DNA of 64,000 bases, taken from NCBI RefSeq assembly GCF_031846325.1, contig NZ_JAVRHZ010000009.1:56888-120887 (forward strand), read 5' to 3'. Position numbers and translations under genes: made by a program. Within the stretch, counting starts at the first letter, position 1. Every line of letters begins with the position of its first letter. This DNA is from Patiriisocius_A hiemis. GTDB lineage: Bacteria; Bacteroidota; Bacteroidia; Flavobacteriales; Flavobacteriaceae. Below are positions 25,957 to 35,066 of this stretch, in pieces. Below the pieces are notes generated by a model. The model searched no databases. It was not told the DNA's origin and saw only the letters and a program-made list of their open reading frames with translations.

Positions 25957-26805
25957 ATGGATATTTACATCATTATACCAGCTTACAACGAAGAAGCTCA
26001 TATTAAAAAGACGCTTCAATCTTTAGTATCTCAAACTAAACCTCCAAAAAAAATAGTTGTAGTAGATGATAATTCAACCGACAAAACTCCTGATATTATC
26101 TCAGAGTTTGCAACAAAATATGATTTTATATTTTCTGAAAAAATAAACACAGTTTCTAACCATGAACCAGGTAGTAAAGTTGTACATGCATTTAAACAAG
26201 GTTTTAAAAAACTAGACCATGATTATGATATAATTTGCAAGTTTGATGCAGATTTAATTTTTCCAACAAACTACTTAGAAACAATATCTAATTACTTTGA
26301 AAGAAACCAAAAATGTGGAATGGCTGGAGGTTTTTGTGCTATCAAAAAGGAGGGTTCTTGGGTAATAGAAAACCTAACAAACCCAGATCACATTAGAGGC
26401 GCATTAAAAGCATATAGAAAAGATTGCTTTAAAACCATAGGGGGTCTTAAAGAAAGCATGGGCTGGGACACAGTAGATGAGCTGTTAGCAAAGTATCATG
26501 GTTGGGAAGTAGTTACCGACACCTCTTTGCTGGTAAAACACCTCAAGCCAACTGGAGGTACTTACTCAAAAAAAGCTAAGTACAAGCAAGGTGAGGCTTT
26601 TTATAAAATGCGCTATGGTTATAAACTTACTCAACTAGCCTCTTTAAAATTAGCCTTAAAAAAGAAACAATTTGGTTATTATTTTGATTGTTTAAGAGGT
26701 TTCTATAAAGCAAAAAAAGAGAAAGCCACTTTTATTGTTACTGAAGAAGAAGGTGCTTTTATTAGAAAATATCGCTGGAAAAACATCAAAAAGAAATTAT
26801 TATAA
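25957..26805 (+). CDS. Glycosyltransferase family 2
   Basis: A 282-residue GT-A fold transferase. The N-terminus IIIPAYNEEAHI, the nucleotide-sugar stretch VVVDDNSTDKT (about 35-45) and the metal-binding DAD at 97-99 (KFDADLIFP) identify the family. No membrane segment is evident, so it is cytosolic or peripheral. Its start abuts the methyltransferase stop. With the KASIII-like gene this makes a compact three-gene unit likely to build a glycosylated lipid or secondary metabolite; donor and acceptor are unknown. Confidence 0.9.
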   Translation: MDIYIIIPAYNEEAHIKKTLQSLVSQTKPPKKIVVVDDNSTDKTPDIISEFATKYDFIFSEKINTVSNHEPGSKVVHAFKQGFKKLDHDYDIICKFDADLIFPTNYLETISNYFERNQKCGMAGGFCAIKKEGSWVIENLTNPDHIRGALKAYRKDCFKTIGGLKESMGWDTVDELLAKYHGWEVVTDTSLLVKHLKPTGGTYSKKAKYKQGEAFYKMRYGYKLTQLASLKLALKKKQFGYYFDCLRGFYKAKKEKATFIVTEEEGAFIRKYRWKNIKKKLL

Positions 26806-26865
26806 CAATTCCATAACCTTCAAAAAGTCTTTTTTCAATTACTTTTGAAATTATAATTTAACAAT

Positions 26866-27954
26866 ATGAGCAAGATCTTTTTTGTAGTAGCAGCGCTACT
26901 ACTTTCTTCATGTGTAGCAGTAAATGTTTCGGAAAATAAAATTGAAGCAAGTCCTATTAAAAATAAACCAAAGAACATTATTTTACTTATTGGTGATGGG
27001 ATGGGTTTAAGTCAAGTTTCAGCAAGCTTTTTTTACGGAGAAAACTCATCAAATTTTGAAAAATTTAATACCGTTGGCCTTATTAAAACCTCAGCATCTA
27101 GTGATTTAATAACAGACTCTGCAGCGAGTGCAACCGCATATGCTACTGGAGAAAAAACATATAACGGCGCTATTGCAGTAAATAACGACACTATTTCGGT
27201 AGAAACTATCGTCGAAAAAGTATCAAAACAAAATATTGCAACTGGTATTATTTCTACCTCTTCTATTGTTCACGCAACACCAGCAAGTTTTTATGCACAT
27301 GTAAAACAACGAAGAATGTATGAGGATATAGCCGCTTTTTTACCTACCTCAGACATTGACTTTTTTGCAGGAGGTGGTTCACAATTTTTCAATAAGAGAA
27401 AAGACAAAAAAAACCTACTAGAAGATTTAAAGTTAAATGGTTTTGAAGTATCAACAACTTCTTTACCAACTTCAACCTCATCAAAAAAACAAGCCATCTT
27501 GCTTGCTGATGATGCAATGCCAAAAATGCTTGAAGGAAGAGGTGATTTTTTACCAGATGCAACTAAACTTGCAATAGAGCAATTGTCTAAAAATGAAGAT
27601 GGTTTCTTTTTAATGGTAGAAGGCTCACAAATAGATTGGGGTGGCCATGCCAACGATGCCGAATACTTAATAAGCGAGCAACTAGATTTTGACAAAACTA
27701 TTGGAGTGGCTTTAGATTTTGCAAAACGCAACGGCAATACTCTAGTTATTGTTACAGCAGATCATGAAACAGGTGGATTTACACTAGCCGCAGAAGATGA
27801 TAATTATAATAGCATTAAACCTTCTTTCTCAACAGGAGGTCATTCTGCCACTATGGTGCCAGTATTTTCTTATGGCCCTTCCGAAGAAGATTTTGGTGGT
27901 ATCTATGAAAATACATCATTATTCAACAAGATGATTTCTTTATTTGAGCAATAA
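26866..27954 (+). CDS. Alkaline phosphatase, lipoprotein
   Basis: A 362-residue phosphatase of the PhoA superfamily. Asp44 in LIGDGMGLSQ is a metal ligand and Ser85 in ITDSAASATAYATGEKTY is the nucleophile. Further metal ligands are visible in EGSQIDWGGHANDA and VTADHETGG. The signal peptide ends LLSSC with Cys16, so it is an anchored lipoprotein in the envelope. A -7-like TACTTTTG at 26840-26847 lies 18 bases upstream of the ATG. It releases phosphate from organic esters; a direct link to the neighbouring glycosyltransferase is not shown. Confidence 0.92.
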   Translation: MSKIFFVVAALLLSSCVAVNVSENKIEASPIKNKPKNIILLIGDGMGLSQVSASFFYGENSSNFEKFNTVGLIKTSASSDLITDSAASATAYATGEKTYNGAIAVNNDTISVETIVEKVSKQNIATGIISTSSIVHATPASFYAHVKQRRMYEDIAAFLPTSDIDFFAGGGSQFFNKRKDKKNLLEDLKLNGFEVSTTSLPTSTSSKKQAILLADDAMPKMLEGRGDFLPDATKLAIEQLSKNEDGFFLMVEGSQIDWGGHANDAEYLISEQLDFDKTIGVALDFAKRNGNTLVIVTADHETGGFTLAAEDDNYNSIKPSFSTGGHSATMVPVFSYGPSEEDFGGIYENTSLFNKMISLFEQ

Positions 27955-27981
27955 TAAAGCTACTTACCATAATCCCTAGGG

Positions 27982-27989
27982 TATTTTTG
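27982..27989 (+). promoter_or_regulatory. Predicted -7 element of mlaE-mlaF
   Basis: TATTTTTG matches TAnnTTTG and ends 25 bases before the mlaE ATG at 28015. A TTG at the -33 distance is not seen. Moderate support only. Confidence 0.4.
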
Positions 27990-28014
27990 TTACTTTAGCA
28001 GTAGGCAAGATTTC

Positions 28015-28752
28015 ATGAAATATTTTCAGCACATAGGCTCTTATTTTATCATGATAAAGCGAGTATTTTCAAGCTTTACCAAGAGAAGTGTGCTCAAAGA
28101 ACTTATTTTTAAGGAGATAGACGACCTTATCTTTGGTTCTTTGGGGATTGTCGCTTTTATCTCCTTTTTTGTAGGGGGTGTTATCGCTATACAAACTGCT
28201 TTAAATATTGACAATCCCCTAATCCCAGCATATCTAGTAGGCTATGCTACTAGACAATCCATTATATTAGAATTTGCTCCTACATTTATTTCTATTATTA
28301 TGGCTGGTAAAGTAGGCTCTTTTATTACATCAAGTATTGGTTCTATGCGAGTTACCGAACAAATTGATGCATTAGAAGTAATGGGGATAAACTCGCTTAA
28401 CTATCTAGTTTTTCCAAAGATTATTGCCATGTTAGTATATCCTTTTATAATTGGTCTATCCATGTTTTTAGGTATCCTTGGTGGATGGGTTGCCGGGGTG
28501 TATGGTGGCTTTACAACCTCAACAGACTTTATAACAGGTTTACAAGAAGATTTTATTCCTTTTCACTTAACGTATGCTTTCATTAAAACATTTGTTTTTG
28601 CATTTATTTTAGCTACGGTACCTTCTTGGCAAGGGTATTACATGAAAGGTGGTGCATTAGAAGTAGGTAAAGCAAGCACCAACTCATTTGTATGGACTAG
28701 TGTACTTATCATATTTACAAACTTTATTATAACCCAATTACTTTTAAGTTAA
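28015..28752 (+). CDS. mlaE: MlaE-family phospholipid ABC transporter permease
   Basis: A 245-residue inner-membrane permease of the MlaE/DUF140 family, which moves phospholipids between inner and outer membrane. Five to six hydrophobic segments are present, with the family's characteristic AGKVGSFITSSIGSMRVTEQ and EQIDALEVMGINSLNYLVFPK loop near residues 100-135. It overlaps mlaF by one base. In many Flavobacteriaceae an MCE-domain gene follows elsewhere; none is seen here, where the next gene is convergent. Confidence 0.94.
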   Translation: MKYFQHIGSYFIMIKRVFSSFTKRSVLKELIFKEIDDLIFGSLGIVAFISFFVGGVIAIQTALNIDNPLIPAYLVGYATRQSIILEFAPTFISIIMAGKVGSFITSSIGSMRVTEQIDALEVMGINSLNYLVFPKIIAMLVYPFIIGLSMFLGILGGWVAGVYGGFTTSTDFITGLQEDFIPFHLTYAFIKTFVFAFILATVPSWQGYYMKGGALEVGKASTNSFVWTSVLIIFTNFIITQLLLS

Positions 28753-29516
28753 TGATACGTATTGAAAACATACATAAACGATTTGGTGAAGAGGAAATTT
28801 TAAAAGGAATTTCTACCACTTTTGAAAAAGGAAAAACCAACCTTATCATTGGACAAAGTGGTAGTGGGAAAACTGTTATGCTAAAATGCCTTCTAGGTCT
28901 TTTTTCTCCTGAAGAAGGAAGGATTTTTTATGAAGATAAGCCTATCCAAGAAATGGATGAGGAAGAACAACGTGACCTTAGAGAAGACATAGGAATGCTT
29001 TTTCAAGGAGGTGCATTATTTGATTCTATGACAATTGAAGAAAATGTAATGTTCCCCCTTAGAATGTTTACCAATAATAAAAAGGAAGACATGCTAGCTC
29101 GTGTTAATGAGGTATTATCCAGAGTAAAACTAGATGGAGTAAACAAAAAGTATCCTGCTGAGATTTCAGGGGGAATGCAAAAAAGAGTATCTATTGCTAG
29201 GGCTATTGTAAATAAACCTAAGTACCTTTTTTGTGATGAACCTAATTCTGGTCTCGACCCAAAAACTGCTACTGTAATAGATAATTTAATACAAGAAATT
29301 ACTCATGAATATGACATAACTACTGTTGTAGTTTCTCATGACATGAACTCTGTTATGGAGATTGGAGAAAATATTGTGTTTTTAAAAAACGGGCTTCTAG
29401 TTTGGCAAGGAACTAACAATGAAATTTTTAAAACAGACAACCAAGATGTTACAGACTTTGTCTATTCTTCAGATTTGTTTAAAAAAATAAGAGTAGTACA
29501 GCAAAAAGAAGGATAA
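28752..29516 (+). CDS. mlaF: MlaF-family ABC transporter ATP-binding protein
   Basis: A 254-residue ABC ATPase that energises MlaE. Walker A GQSGSGKT, the Q-loop LFQGGALFDS, the signature SGGMQKR and Walker B YLFCDEP are all present, followed by the SHDMNSV switch histidine. The QGGALFDS Q-loop form is typical of MlaF. One-base overlap with mlaE indicates coupled expression. Convergent with the DUF389 gene, five bases apart. Confidence 0.94.
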   Translation: MIRIENIHKRFGEEEILKGISTTFEKGKTNLIIGQSGSGKTVMLKCLLGLFSPEEGRIFYEDKPIQEMDEEEQRDLREDIGMLFQGGALFDSMTIEENVMFPLRMFTNNKKEDMLARVNEVLSRVKLDGVNKKYPAEISGGMQKRVSIARAIVNKPKYLFCDEPNSGLDPKTATVIDNLIQEITHEYDITTVVVSHDMNSVMEIGENIVFLKNGLLVWQGTNNEIFKTDNQDVTDFVYSSDLFKKIRVVQQKEG

Positions 29517-29521
29517 TTCAC

Positions 29522-30937
29522 TTATTGTCTTTTTAAAACTATAGAGTCTAATTTTATTTGAGTTTTTAACCACTCTAAAAGTTGTTTATCTCTGGCTTTA
29601 ACAACACTATCATTTAAAGATTTTTTCCAGTTTGCAGAAACAACATTAATAGTATCTATTTTAATAAAATCTTTTGAAGTTAACATTTTCGAATACCCAA
29701 AATATTCTAGGTCATTAAATCTAATTTTGGCATCCTTTGCTATACTAGAAAATGAGAAGCTATTATTTTTTTGATTAATTAAGTCTATTTCTTCTCTTAG
29801 GGTTTCAATTTCTTTTTGTAGCCCAGAAATAATATTGTCTCGTTCATCAAGATCCTCAATAGCTCTATCATAGGCATCAGAAATTTTATCAAAACTTCGG
29901 TTTTTATTCCCACTTATAATTAATTCAAAATCACGAATATTTTTATAGCTTTTTAGTTCGTTTCTTAAATCAGATTCTGTGGCTTCATTAATTTCACCAT
30001 TAAAGAAAAGTGTAATTCTTTCTTCTTCAGGATTAAGAAGTCCTTTTTGAAACCACAACTCATTATTAGGCTCTATTTCTTGCTTTACAAAAGTATTGTA
30101 GTCGTTTTCAAAGCCACTATCCTTTAATACTCTTATAAATGTAATTGTAGGATATATCATTACAATGATTGCTGCTAATGATGCTAATTGAGAGATACGT
30201 TTTCTTCTTTTGGAGTTGGCATATCGCACCAATGGGAAACGTAATATTTTTGCTACTAAAAAAGTAGCTAAGGCAATAAATATAGTGTTAATGGTAAACA
30301 AATTCATTGCTCCTAAAAAGTAGGGAATGTTCCCATTTGCTAGTCCATATCCAGCTGTACATAATGGTGGCATTAAAGCTGTTGCAATTGCCACACCAAA
30401 AATTACACTTGCAATAGTACCTCTTTTAGTTCTGGCAATAATAAGTGCTAAACCACCAAAAAAAGCAATTAACACATCCCGAATATCAGGTTGTGTTCTT
30501 CCCAATAATTCCGAAGTTTCCTGGCTACCAAGAGGGAAAAACTTAAAGAAGAGAAAAGCCGTTAATAAACTTAAAACAATCATTACTGCTAAGTTTATTA
30601 ATGACTTTTTAAGAACATCAATATCATTAACAGCTATAGACATACCTACTCCAAGAATAGGCCCCATAAGTGGAGATATTAACATGGCCCCTATTACTAC
30701 TGCCGTAGAGTTAGCATTAAGACCAACTGAAGCCACAAATATTGAGCAAATTAAAATCCAAGCTGTGGCTCCTTTAAAAGGAATATCATTTTTTATAGCC
30801 TCGATAGTAGCATCTCTGTCGGTATCCTCTCTAAATGCTAATAACTCTACTAGAAAAGTTTTTACACTCTGCCATAGGCCTTGGGCATCTTTTTTAACAG
30901 CTTCCTTTTTCTTTTCAATATTTTCTTCAGGATTCAT
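29522..30937 (-). CDS. DUF389 family membrane protein
   Basis: A 471-residue protein whose N-terminal half is an integral membrane DUF389 domain with about six hydrophobic segments and the signature VVIGAMLISPLMGPILGVGMS near residue 80. The C-terminal half is soluble, with a coiled coil around residues 360-395 (DERDNIISGLQKEIETLREE). DUF389 proteins have been proposed as transporters or channels but are not well characterised. Its start immediately follows the stop of the mannose-1-phosphate guanylyltransferase gene. Confidence 0.85.
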   Translation of the reverse strand: MNPEENIEKKKEAVKKDAQGLWQSVKTFLVELLAFREDTDRDATIEAIKNDIPFKGATAWILICSIFVASVGLNANSTAVVIGAMLISPLMGPILGVGMSIAVNDIDVLKKSLINLAVMIVLSLLTAFLFFKFFPLGSQETSELLGRTQPDIRDVLIAFFGGLALIIARTKRGTIASVIFGVAIATALMPPLCTAGYGLANGNIPYFLGAMNLFTINTIFIALATFLVAKILRFPLVRYANSKRRKRISQLASLAAIIVMIYPTITFIRVLKDSGFENDYNTFVKQEIEPNNELWFQKGLLNPEEERITLFFNGEINEATESDLRNELKSYKNIRDFELIISGNKNRSFDKISDAYDRAIEDLDERDNIISGLQKEIETLREEIDLINQKNNSFSFSSIAKDAKIRFNDLEYFGYSKMLTSKDFIKIDTINVVSANWKKSLNDSVVKARDKQLLEWLKTQIKLDSIVLKRQ

Positions 30938-32017
30938 CTAAGTATAATTTTCTCCAAATTTATGCGATATTTCAGTTAAGAGATTCTTAATATTTTGTTG
31001 TTTCTCTTTAGGGTAAATAAGCAGTACATTTTCTTTATCTACTATAATATAATCATCAACACTATCTACTACAATTAGTTTTTTTGTAGCACTATATACC
31101 ATATTCCCTTTTGAATTAATCATATAGGGAATTGCCCTTACAACTGCATTCTGAGAGTCTTCTTGTGTCATTTTATCATGTAGAGCTCCCCATGTTCCCA
31201 AATCATTCCAATCAAATGTAGCTTTTTTTACAAATACATTATTGGCCTTTTCCATAATACCATAGTCAATAGATGTGTTTTCGGCTTTTTTATAATTTTT
31301 TTCGACAAACAATGCTTCTTTATCTGTATTGTATACTGTTTTTCCTTCAGCAAATAAATTGTACATAGTTGGCATATTCTTCTTAAAAGAGTTGGTTATG
31401 CTTTTAACACTCCAAAGAAATATACCGGCATTCCATACAAAATTACCTGCTTTTACAAACTTTTTTGCTGTCTCATAATCTGGTTTCTCTCTAAATTGGG
31501 CTACCTTTTTAATGGGCGATTTTTCATTATTAGTAGCTTCAATATAGCCATATCCTGTGTTTGGGAAAGTCGGTATTATGCCTAAGGTCATTAATAAATC
31601 TTCTCGCTGGCATGCATCAAAACAAACTTGTACATCACTACAAAAAGCTTCTTCATCCTCAATCCAATGATCACTTGGAGCTACAAGCATAAGCGCATTT
31701 GGATTTTCTTTTTCAATTTTTAATGCTGCCATTAAAATACAAGGGGCTGTATTACGCATTGCAGGCTCAAGGACTACCTGTTTCTTTGTAATTTGTGGGA
31801 GTTGTTCTAATGTAATATCTAAATACCTGTCATTTGTCAAAATGTAAATATTTTGAGCTGGTATTATATTGTTAAGTCTAGAAAACGTTTTTTGAAGTAG
31901 TGTTTCTCCAGTACCCAACATATCATGAAACTGTTTAGGAAACTCTTTTGTACTTACTGGCCAAAAACGAGAACCAATGCCTCCAGCCATTATTACTGCG
32001 TAATAGTTTTTGTTCAT
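30938..32017 (-). CDS. manC: Mannose-1-phosphate guanylyltransferase
   Basis: A 359-residue cytoplasmic nucleotidyltransferase that makes GDP-mannose for surface polysaccharides. The N-terminal signature GGIGSRFWPVSTKEFPKQF binds nucleotide, and further family motifs include ILTNDRY, EPAMRNTAPC and FREKPDYETAKKF, with DWNDLGTWGAL near the end. It is the short form without the C-terminal isomerase domain of the fused enzymes. It lies between the SprT-like gene (46 bases upstream) and the DUF389 gene (no gap). Confidence 0.92.
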   Translation of the reverse strand: MNKNYYAVIMAGGIGSRFWPVSTKEFPKQFHDMLGTGETLLQKTFSRLNNIIPAQNIYILTNDRYLDITLEQLPQITKKQVVLEPAMRNTAPCILMAALKIEKENPNALMLVAPSDHWIEDEEAFCSDVQVCFDACQREDLLMTLGIIPTFPNTGYGYIEATNNEKSPIKKVAQFREKPDYETAKKFVKAGNFVWNAGIFLWSVKSITNSFKKNMPTMYNLFAEGKTVYNTDKEALFVEKNYKKAENTSIDYGIMEKANNVFVKKATFDWNDLGTWGALHDKMTQEDSQNAVVRAIPYMINSKGNMVYSATKKLIVVDSVDDYIIVDKENVLLIYPKEKQQNIKNLLTEISHKFGENYT

Positions 32018-32063
32018 TATATTATATTTAAAATCTGAGAGGTTTTGGAAACACCTAACAGAT

Positions 32064-32663
32064 TTAAGAATTTAGTAATTCCACTTCTGCGTTTGGGTTA
32101 AATAAATATACCCTTCCTGTTGAAACTTCAAGACATTCAAATCGCTTTACTCGCTTGTTTCCTCTTTTAAATATTTTACCGTTATAAAGTCTAAAAGTAG
32201 CACCCAAGGGTATCTCAAAGATATAGTTTTTATCGTTCTCTGGGTCATATTGTTTTAATGCTAAAGACAATCTAGCATCTGTATCACTAGTCGCTTTTGG
32301 GTTTTTAAAATGAGCTGCCAATAGCGGTAACAAATTAGATGGAAATACCTCTGGTCTAATAAATGGCAGCATTAGTGCTTGAAAAGTATACTTCCATTCT
32401 TTACCATGAGGTTTGATGTTTCGTCCAAATTTATGAAAAGCTACCAAATGAGCAATTTCATGAACTAGTGTAATTAAAAACCTATATTTATTAAGGCTAG
32501 AATTAACAGTAATTTGATGTTGTCCACCAGGTAATTTTCTGTAATCGCCATGACGTGTTTTTCGTTCGTTTACAATTTTTAAATGAACATTATTAGATTT
32601 AATTAATTCGAGAACTGGAGTTACGGAAGCTTGAGGTATGTATTTAGATAAAGTAGCTTCCAT
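32064..32663 (-). CDS. SprT-like zinc metalloprotease-domain protein
   Basis: A 199-residue protein of the SprT/Spartan-like domain family. The zinc motif HEIAH is at residues 68-72 within LVHEIAHLVAFHKFG, with a third ligand probably His85 in KPHGKEW. A positively charged C-terminus (FKRGNKRVKRFEC) may bind nucleic acid. The substrate in bacteria is not established. It starts four bases after the SDR gene, so the two are co-transcribed. Confidence 0.85.
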   Translation of the reverse strand: MEATLSKYIPQASVTPVLELIKSNNVHLKIVNERKTRHGDYRKLPGGQHQITVNSSLNKYRFLITLVHEIAHLVAFHKFGRNIKPHGKEWKYTFQALMLPFIRPEVFPSNLLPLLAAHFKNPKATSDTDARLSLALKQYDPENDKNYIFEIPLGATFRLYNGKIFKRGNKRVKRFECLEVSTGRVYLFNPNAEVELLNS

Positions 32664-32666
32664 AAT

Positions 32667-33353
32667 TTAGGGAGTACTGCTTGATACTTGTAAGATTTTA
32701 CCATTATAGTACCTGTTGCCGGTTAAGGCAAAGTCTAAAATGTATCGCCCCATTTCTTCAGCAGTTAATGGTGCTTTATAGCCTGGAAAAGCTTCTTCTA
32801 ACATTTCAGTTTGTACAGCACCTAAAGCAAGTACATTAAAGCTTATATTTTGATCCTTATACTCTTCTGCTAAAACCTCAGTAAGTGTTATTAAGGCTCC
32901 TTTACTACTACTATAGGCTGCTAAACCTGAAAATTTTAAACTTCCTTGAATCCCACCCATGCTACTTACATTAACCACATGGCTTCCTTTTTTTAAATAC
33001 GGTAGAACTTGTTGAACCAATCTAACAACACCAAATACATTTACATCATAGGATTGCTCAAAGTCTTGAAGCTTAAGTTTACCAAAAGGCTTATTTACTA
33101 AATACCCTGAGTTGTTAATTACAATATCTACATGTCCCCAACGCTCTTTTACAAAATCTCCAACTTTTGCGACATCTTTTGCGTCTGTAATATCACAAGA
33201 AAAACACACGCAACTATCAATATCTAATCCAGAAACCGGTGCAGCGTCTCTTGAAAGTGCCAAAACATTGTGTCCAGCATCAGCAAAGAGTTGTACAAGT
33301 TCATAACCAATCCCACGACTTGTACCTGTAATAATTACATTTTTTTTCTTCAT
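32667..33353 (-). CDS. Short-chain dehydrogenase/reductase
   Basis: A 228-residue SDR. The NAD(P)-binding TGTSRGIGYEL is at residues 9-19, NNSG near 80-84, the catalytic Ser in VVNVSSMGG, and the YSSSK active-site motif near 145-149. It lacks a signal peptide. The TSRGIG form and length suggest a carbonyl or keto reductase of broad specificity; the true substrate is unknown. It heads the leftward run SDR-SprT-like-manC-DUF389. Confidence 0.88.
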   Translation of the reverse strand: MKKKNVIITGTSRGIGYELVQLFADAGHNVLALSRDAAPVSGLDIDSCVCFSCDITDAKDVAKVGDFVKERWGHVDIVINNSGYLVNKPFGKLKLQDFEQSYDVNVFGVVRLVQQVLPYLKKGSHVVNVSSMGGIQGSLKFSGLAAYSSSKGALITLTEVLAEEYKDQNISFNVLALGAVQTEMLEEAFPGYKAPLTAEEMGRYILDFALTGNRYYNGKILQVSSSTP

Positions 33354-33401
33354 TCTACATAAGTTTCAAGAGTGGAGACGTTGTTCAAAATTCTATTTTG
33401 A

Positions 33402-35063
33402 TTATACAAACATTGTAACTGGTTGCTCTATGTAACTCCGTAATGTTTGTAAAAATTGTGCTCCAGTTGCACCATCTACAGTACGGTGATCACATGCTAA
33501 GGTTACTGTCATTGTATTTCCAATAGCAATGGCCCCATTTTTAACTACAGGTTTTTGAATAATCGCTCCTACCGATAAAATTGCCGAATTTGGAGCATTG
33601 ATAATAGAAGTAAATTCTTTAATCCCAAACATACCCAAGTTAGAAACTGTAAAAGTGCTCCCTTGCATTTCATCTGGTGTAATTTTTTTATTTCTTGCTT
33701 TTCCAGCTAGCTCTTTTACTTGTGCTCCAATTTGAGAGAATGTCATTTGGTCTGTATATTTTAATACAGGAACAAGAAGACCTTCATCTACAGCAACAGC
33801 AACGCCAACGTGTATATGTTTTGCAATTTTTATACTATCACCTGTCCATTGACTATTTACTTGCGGATGCTTACGTAAAGCCATCGCACAGGCTTTTACA
33901 ATCATATCATTAAAAGATATTTTTACATCTGGGTCTGCATTTATTGCTTTTCTAGACTCGATAGCTGCATCCATGTCTAACTCAATAGTCAAGTAATAAT
34001 GTGGTGCCGTAAACTTTGATTCTCCTAAACGTTTTGCAATAGTCTTACGCATCTGAGAGTTTTTAACTTCCTCCCATACTTCTTGACCCACAGGAGTATA
34101 CGCCTGTCCACCACTTGCAGCAGGTTGGTAATTTTCTATATCGCTCTTTACAATGCGTCCATTATCTCCACTTCCAGAAACATGATTAAGGTTAATTCCT
34201 TTTTCTTCTGCTAGTTTTTTAGCAAGTGGAGAAGCAAAGATTCGTTTTGAAGTTGAACCTGAATTTGAACTAGATGAAGAAGTTTCTTTTGTTTTAGTAG
34301 AACTTTCATTCTTTTTTTCTTCTTTTACAGGTTCTTCATTTTTATCTTCAGCTTTTTCTTTTTTGGCTGAAGTTTTTGGTTTTGATACTGTATTAATATT
34401 TGAAACATCTGTTCCTTCTGGACCTATAATAGCAAGTAGTGCATCTACTTTTGCTGTTTCTCCTTCAGCAATCCCTATTTTTAATAATGTTCCAGAGTAG
34501 AAACTCTCAAACTCCATTGTAGCCTTGTCAGTTTCAATTTCGGCTAAAATATCCCCTTCTTCTACCGCATCACCTTCTTTTTTAAGCCAAGTTGCAACTG
34601 TTCCTTCTTCCATAGTATCACTAAGACGAGGCATGCTAATTATTTCTACCCCTTCAGGAAGGTTACTTGATGAGTCTTCACTAGCTGTTTCATTTTCTTC
34701 ACTTTCGTTTTTCTCTGAAGAACTATCACTTTCTTTATCTGAATTTTTTGAAGACTCTTTATCGTCTTCTTCTTTGCTATCACTAGAATTATCATCACCA
34801 TTTATTAATCCAGAAATATCTTCTCCTTCTTCTCCAATTATAGCTAAAAGTTTATCTACAGGAGCTGTTTCACCTTCCTCTATACCAATATGTAGCAAAA
34901 CTCCTTCAGAAAAAGACTCAAACTCCATTGTTGCTTTATCGGTTTCAATTTCAGCTAGGATATCTCCTTCTTCAACTTTGTCTCCAACTTTCTTTAACCA
35001 TGTTGCCACAGTTCCTTCTTCCATTGTGTCGCTCAAACGCGGCATGTTAATTACTTCTGCCAT
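33402..35063 (-). CDS. pdhC: Pyruvate dehydrogenase E2, dihydrolipoamide acetyltransferase
   Basis: A 553-residue E2 subunit of the pyruvate dehydrogenase complex. There are two lipoyl domains, each with the motif ETDKATMEFESF, the lipoylated lysines being Lys43 and Lys180. Acidic Ser/Asp/Glu linkers separate them. The E1/E3-binding domain is at about 274-311 (RIFASPLAKKLAEEKG and GSGDNGRIVKSDI). The catalytic domain ends with CDHRTVDGATGAQFL, where His526 and Asp530 are active-site residues. It follows pdhA by three bases. The first ~50 residues of the two lipoyl domains are almost identical, pointing to recent duplication or gene conversion. Confidence 0.96.
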   Translation of the reverse strand: MAEVINMPRLSDTMEEGTVATWLKKVGDKVEEGDILAEIETDKATMEFESFSEGVLLHIGIEEGETAPVDKLLAIIGEEGEDISGLINGDDNSSDSKEEDDKESSKNSDKESDSSSEKNESEENETASEDSSSNLPEGVEIISMPRLSDTMEEGTVATWLKKEGDAVEEGDILAEIETDKATMEFESFYSGTLLKIGIAEGETAKVDALLAIIGPEGTDVSNINTVSKPKTSAKKEKAEDKNEEPVKEEKKNESSTKTKETSSSSSNSGSTSKRIFASPLAKKLAEEKGINLNHVSGSGDNGRIVKSDIENYQPAASGGQAYTPVGQEVWEEVKNSQMRKTIAKRLGESKFTAPHYYLTIELDMDAAIESRKAINADPDVKISFNDMIVKACAMALRKHPQVNSQWTGDSIKIAKHIHVGVAVAVDEGLLVPVLKYTDQMTFSQIGAQVKELAGKARNKKITPDEMQGSTFTVSNLGMFGIKEFTSIINAPNSAILSVGAIIQKPVVKNGAIAIGNTMTVTLACDHRTVDGATGAQFLQTLRSYIEQPVTMFV

Positions 35064-35066
35064 TTC

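Noticed and set aside
30327..30941. Plus-strand open frame of 204 codons opposite the DUF389 gene
   Set aside because: Antisense shadow of a polytopic membrane protein; the minus-strand protein has clear family motifs.
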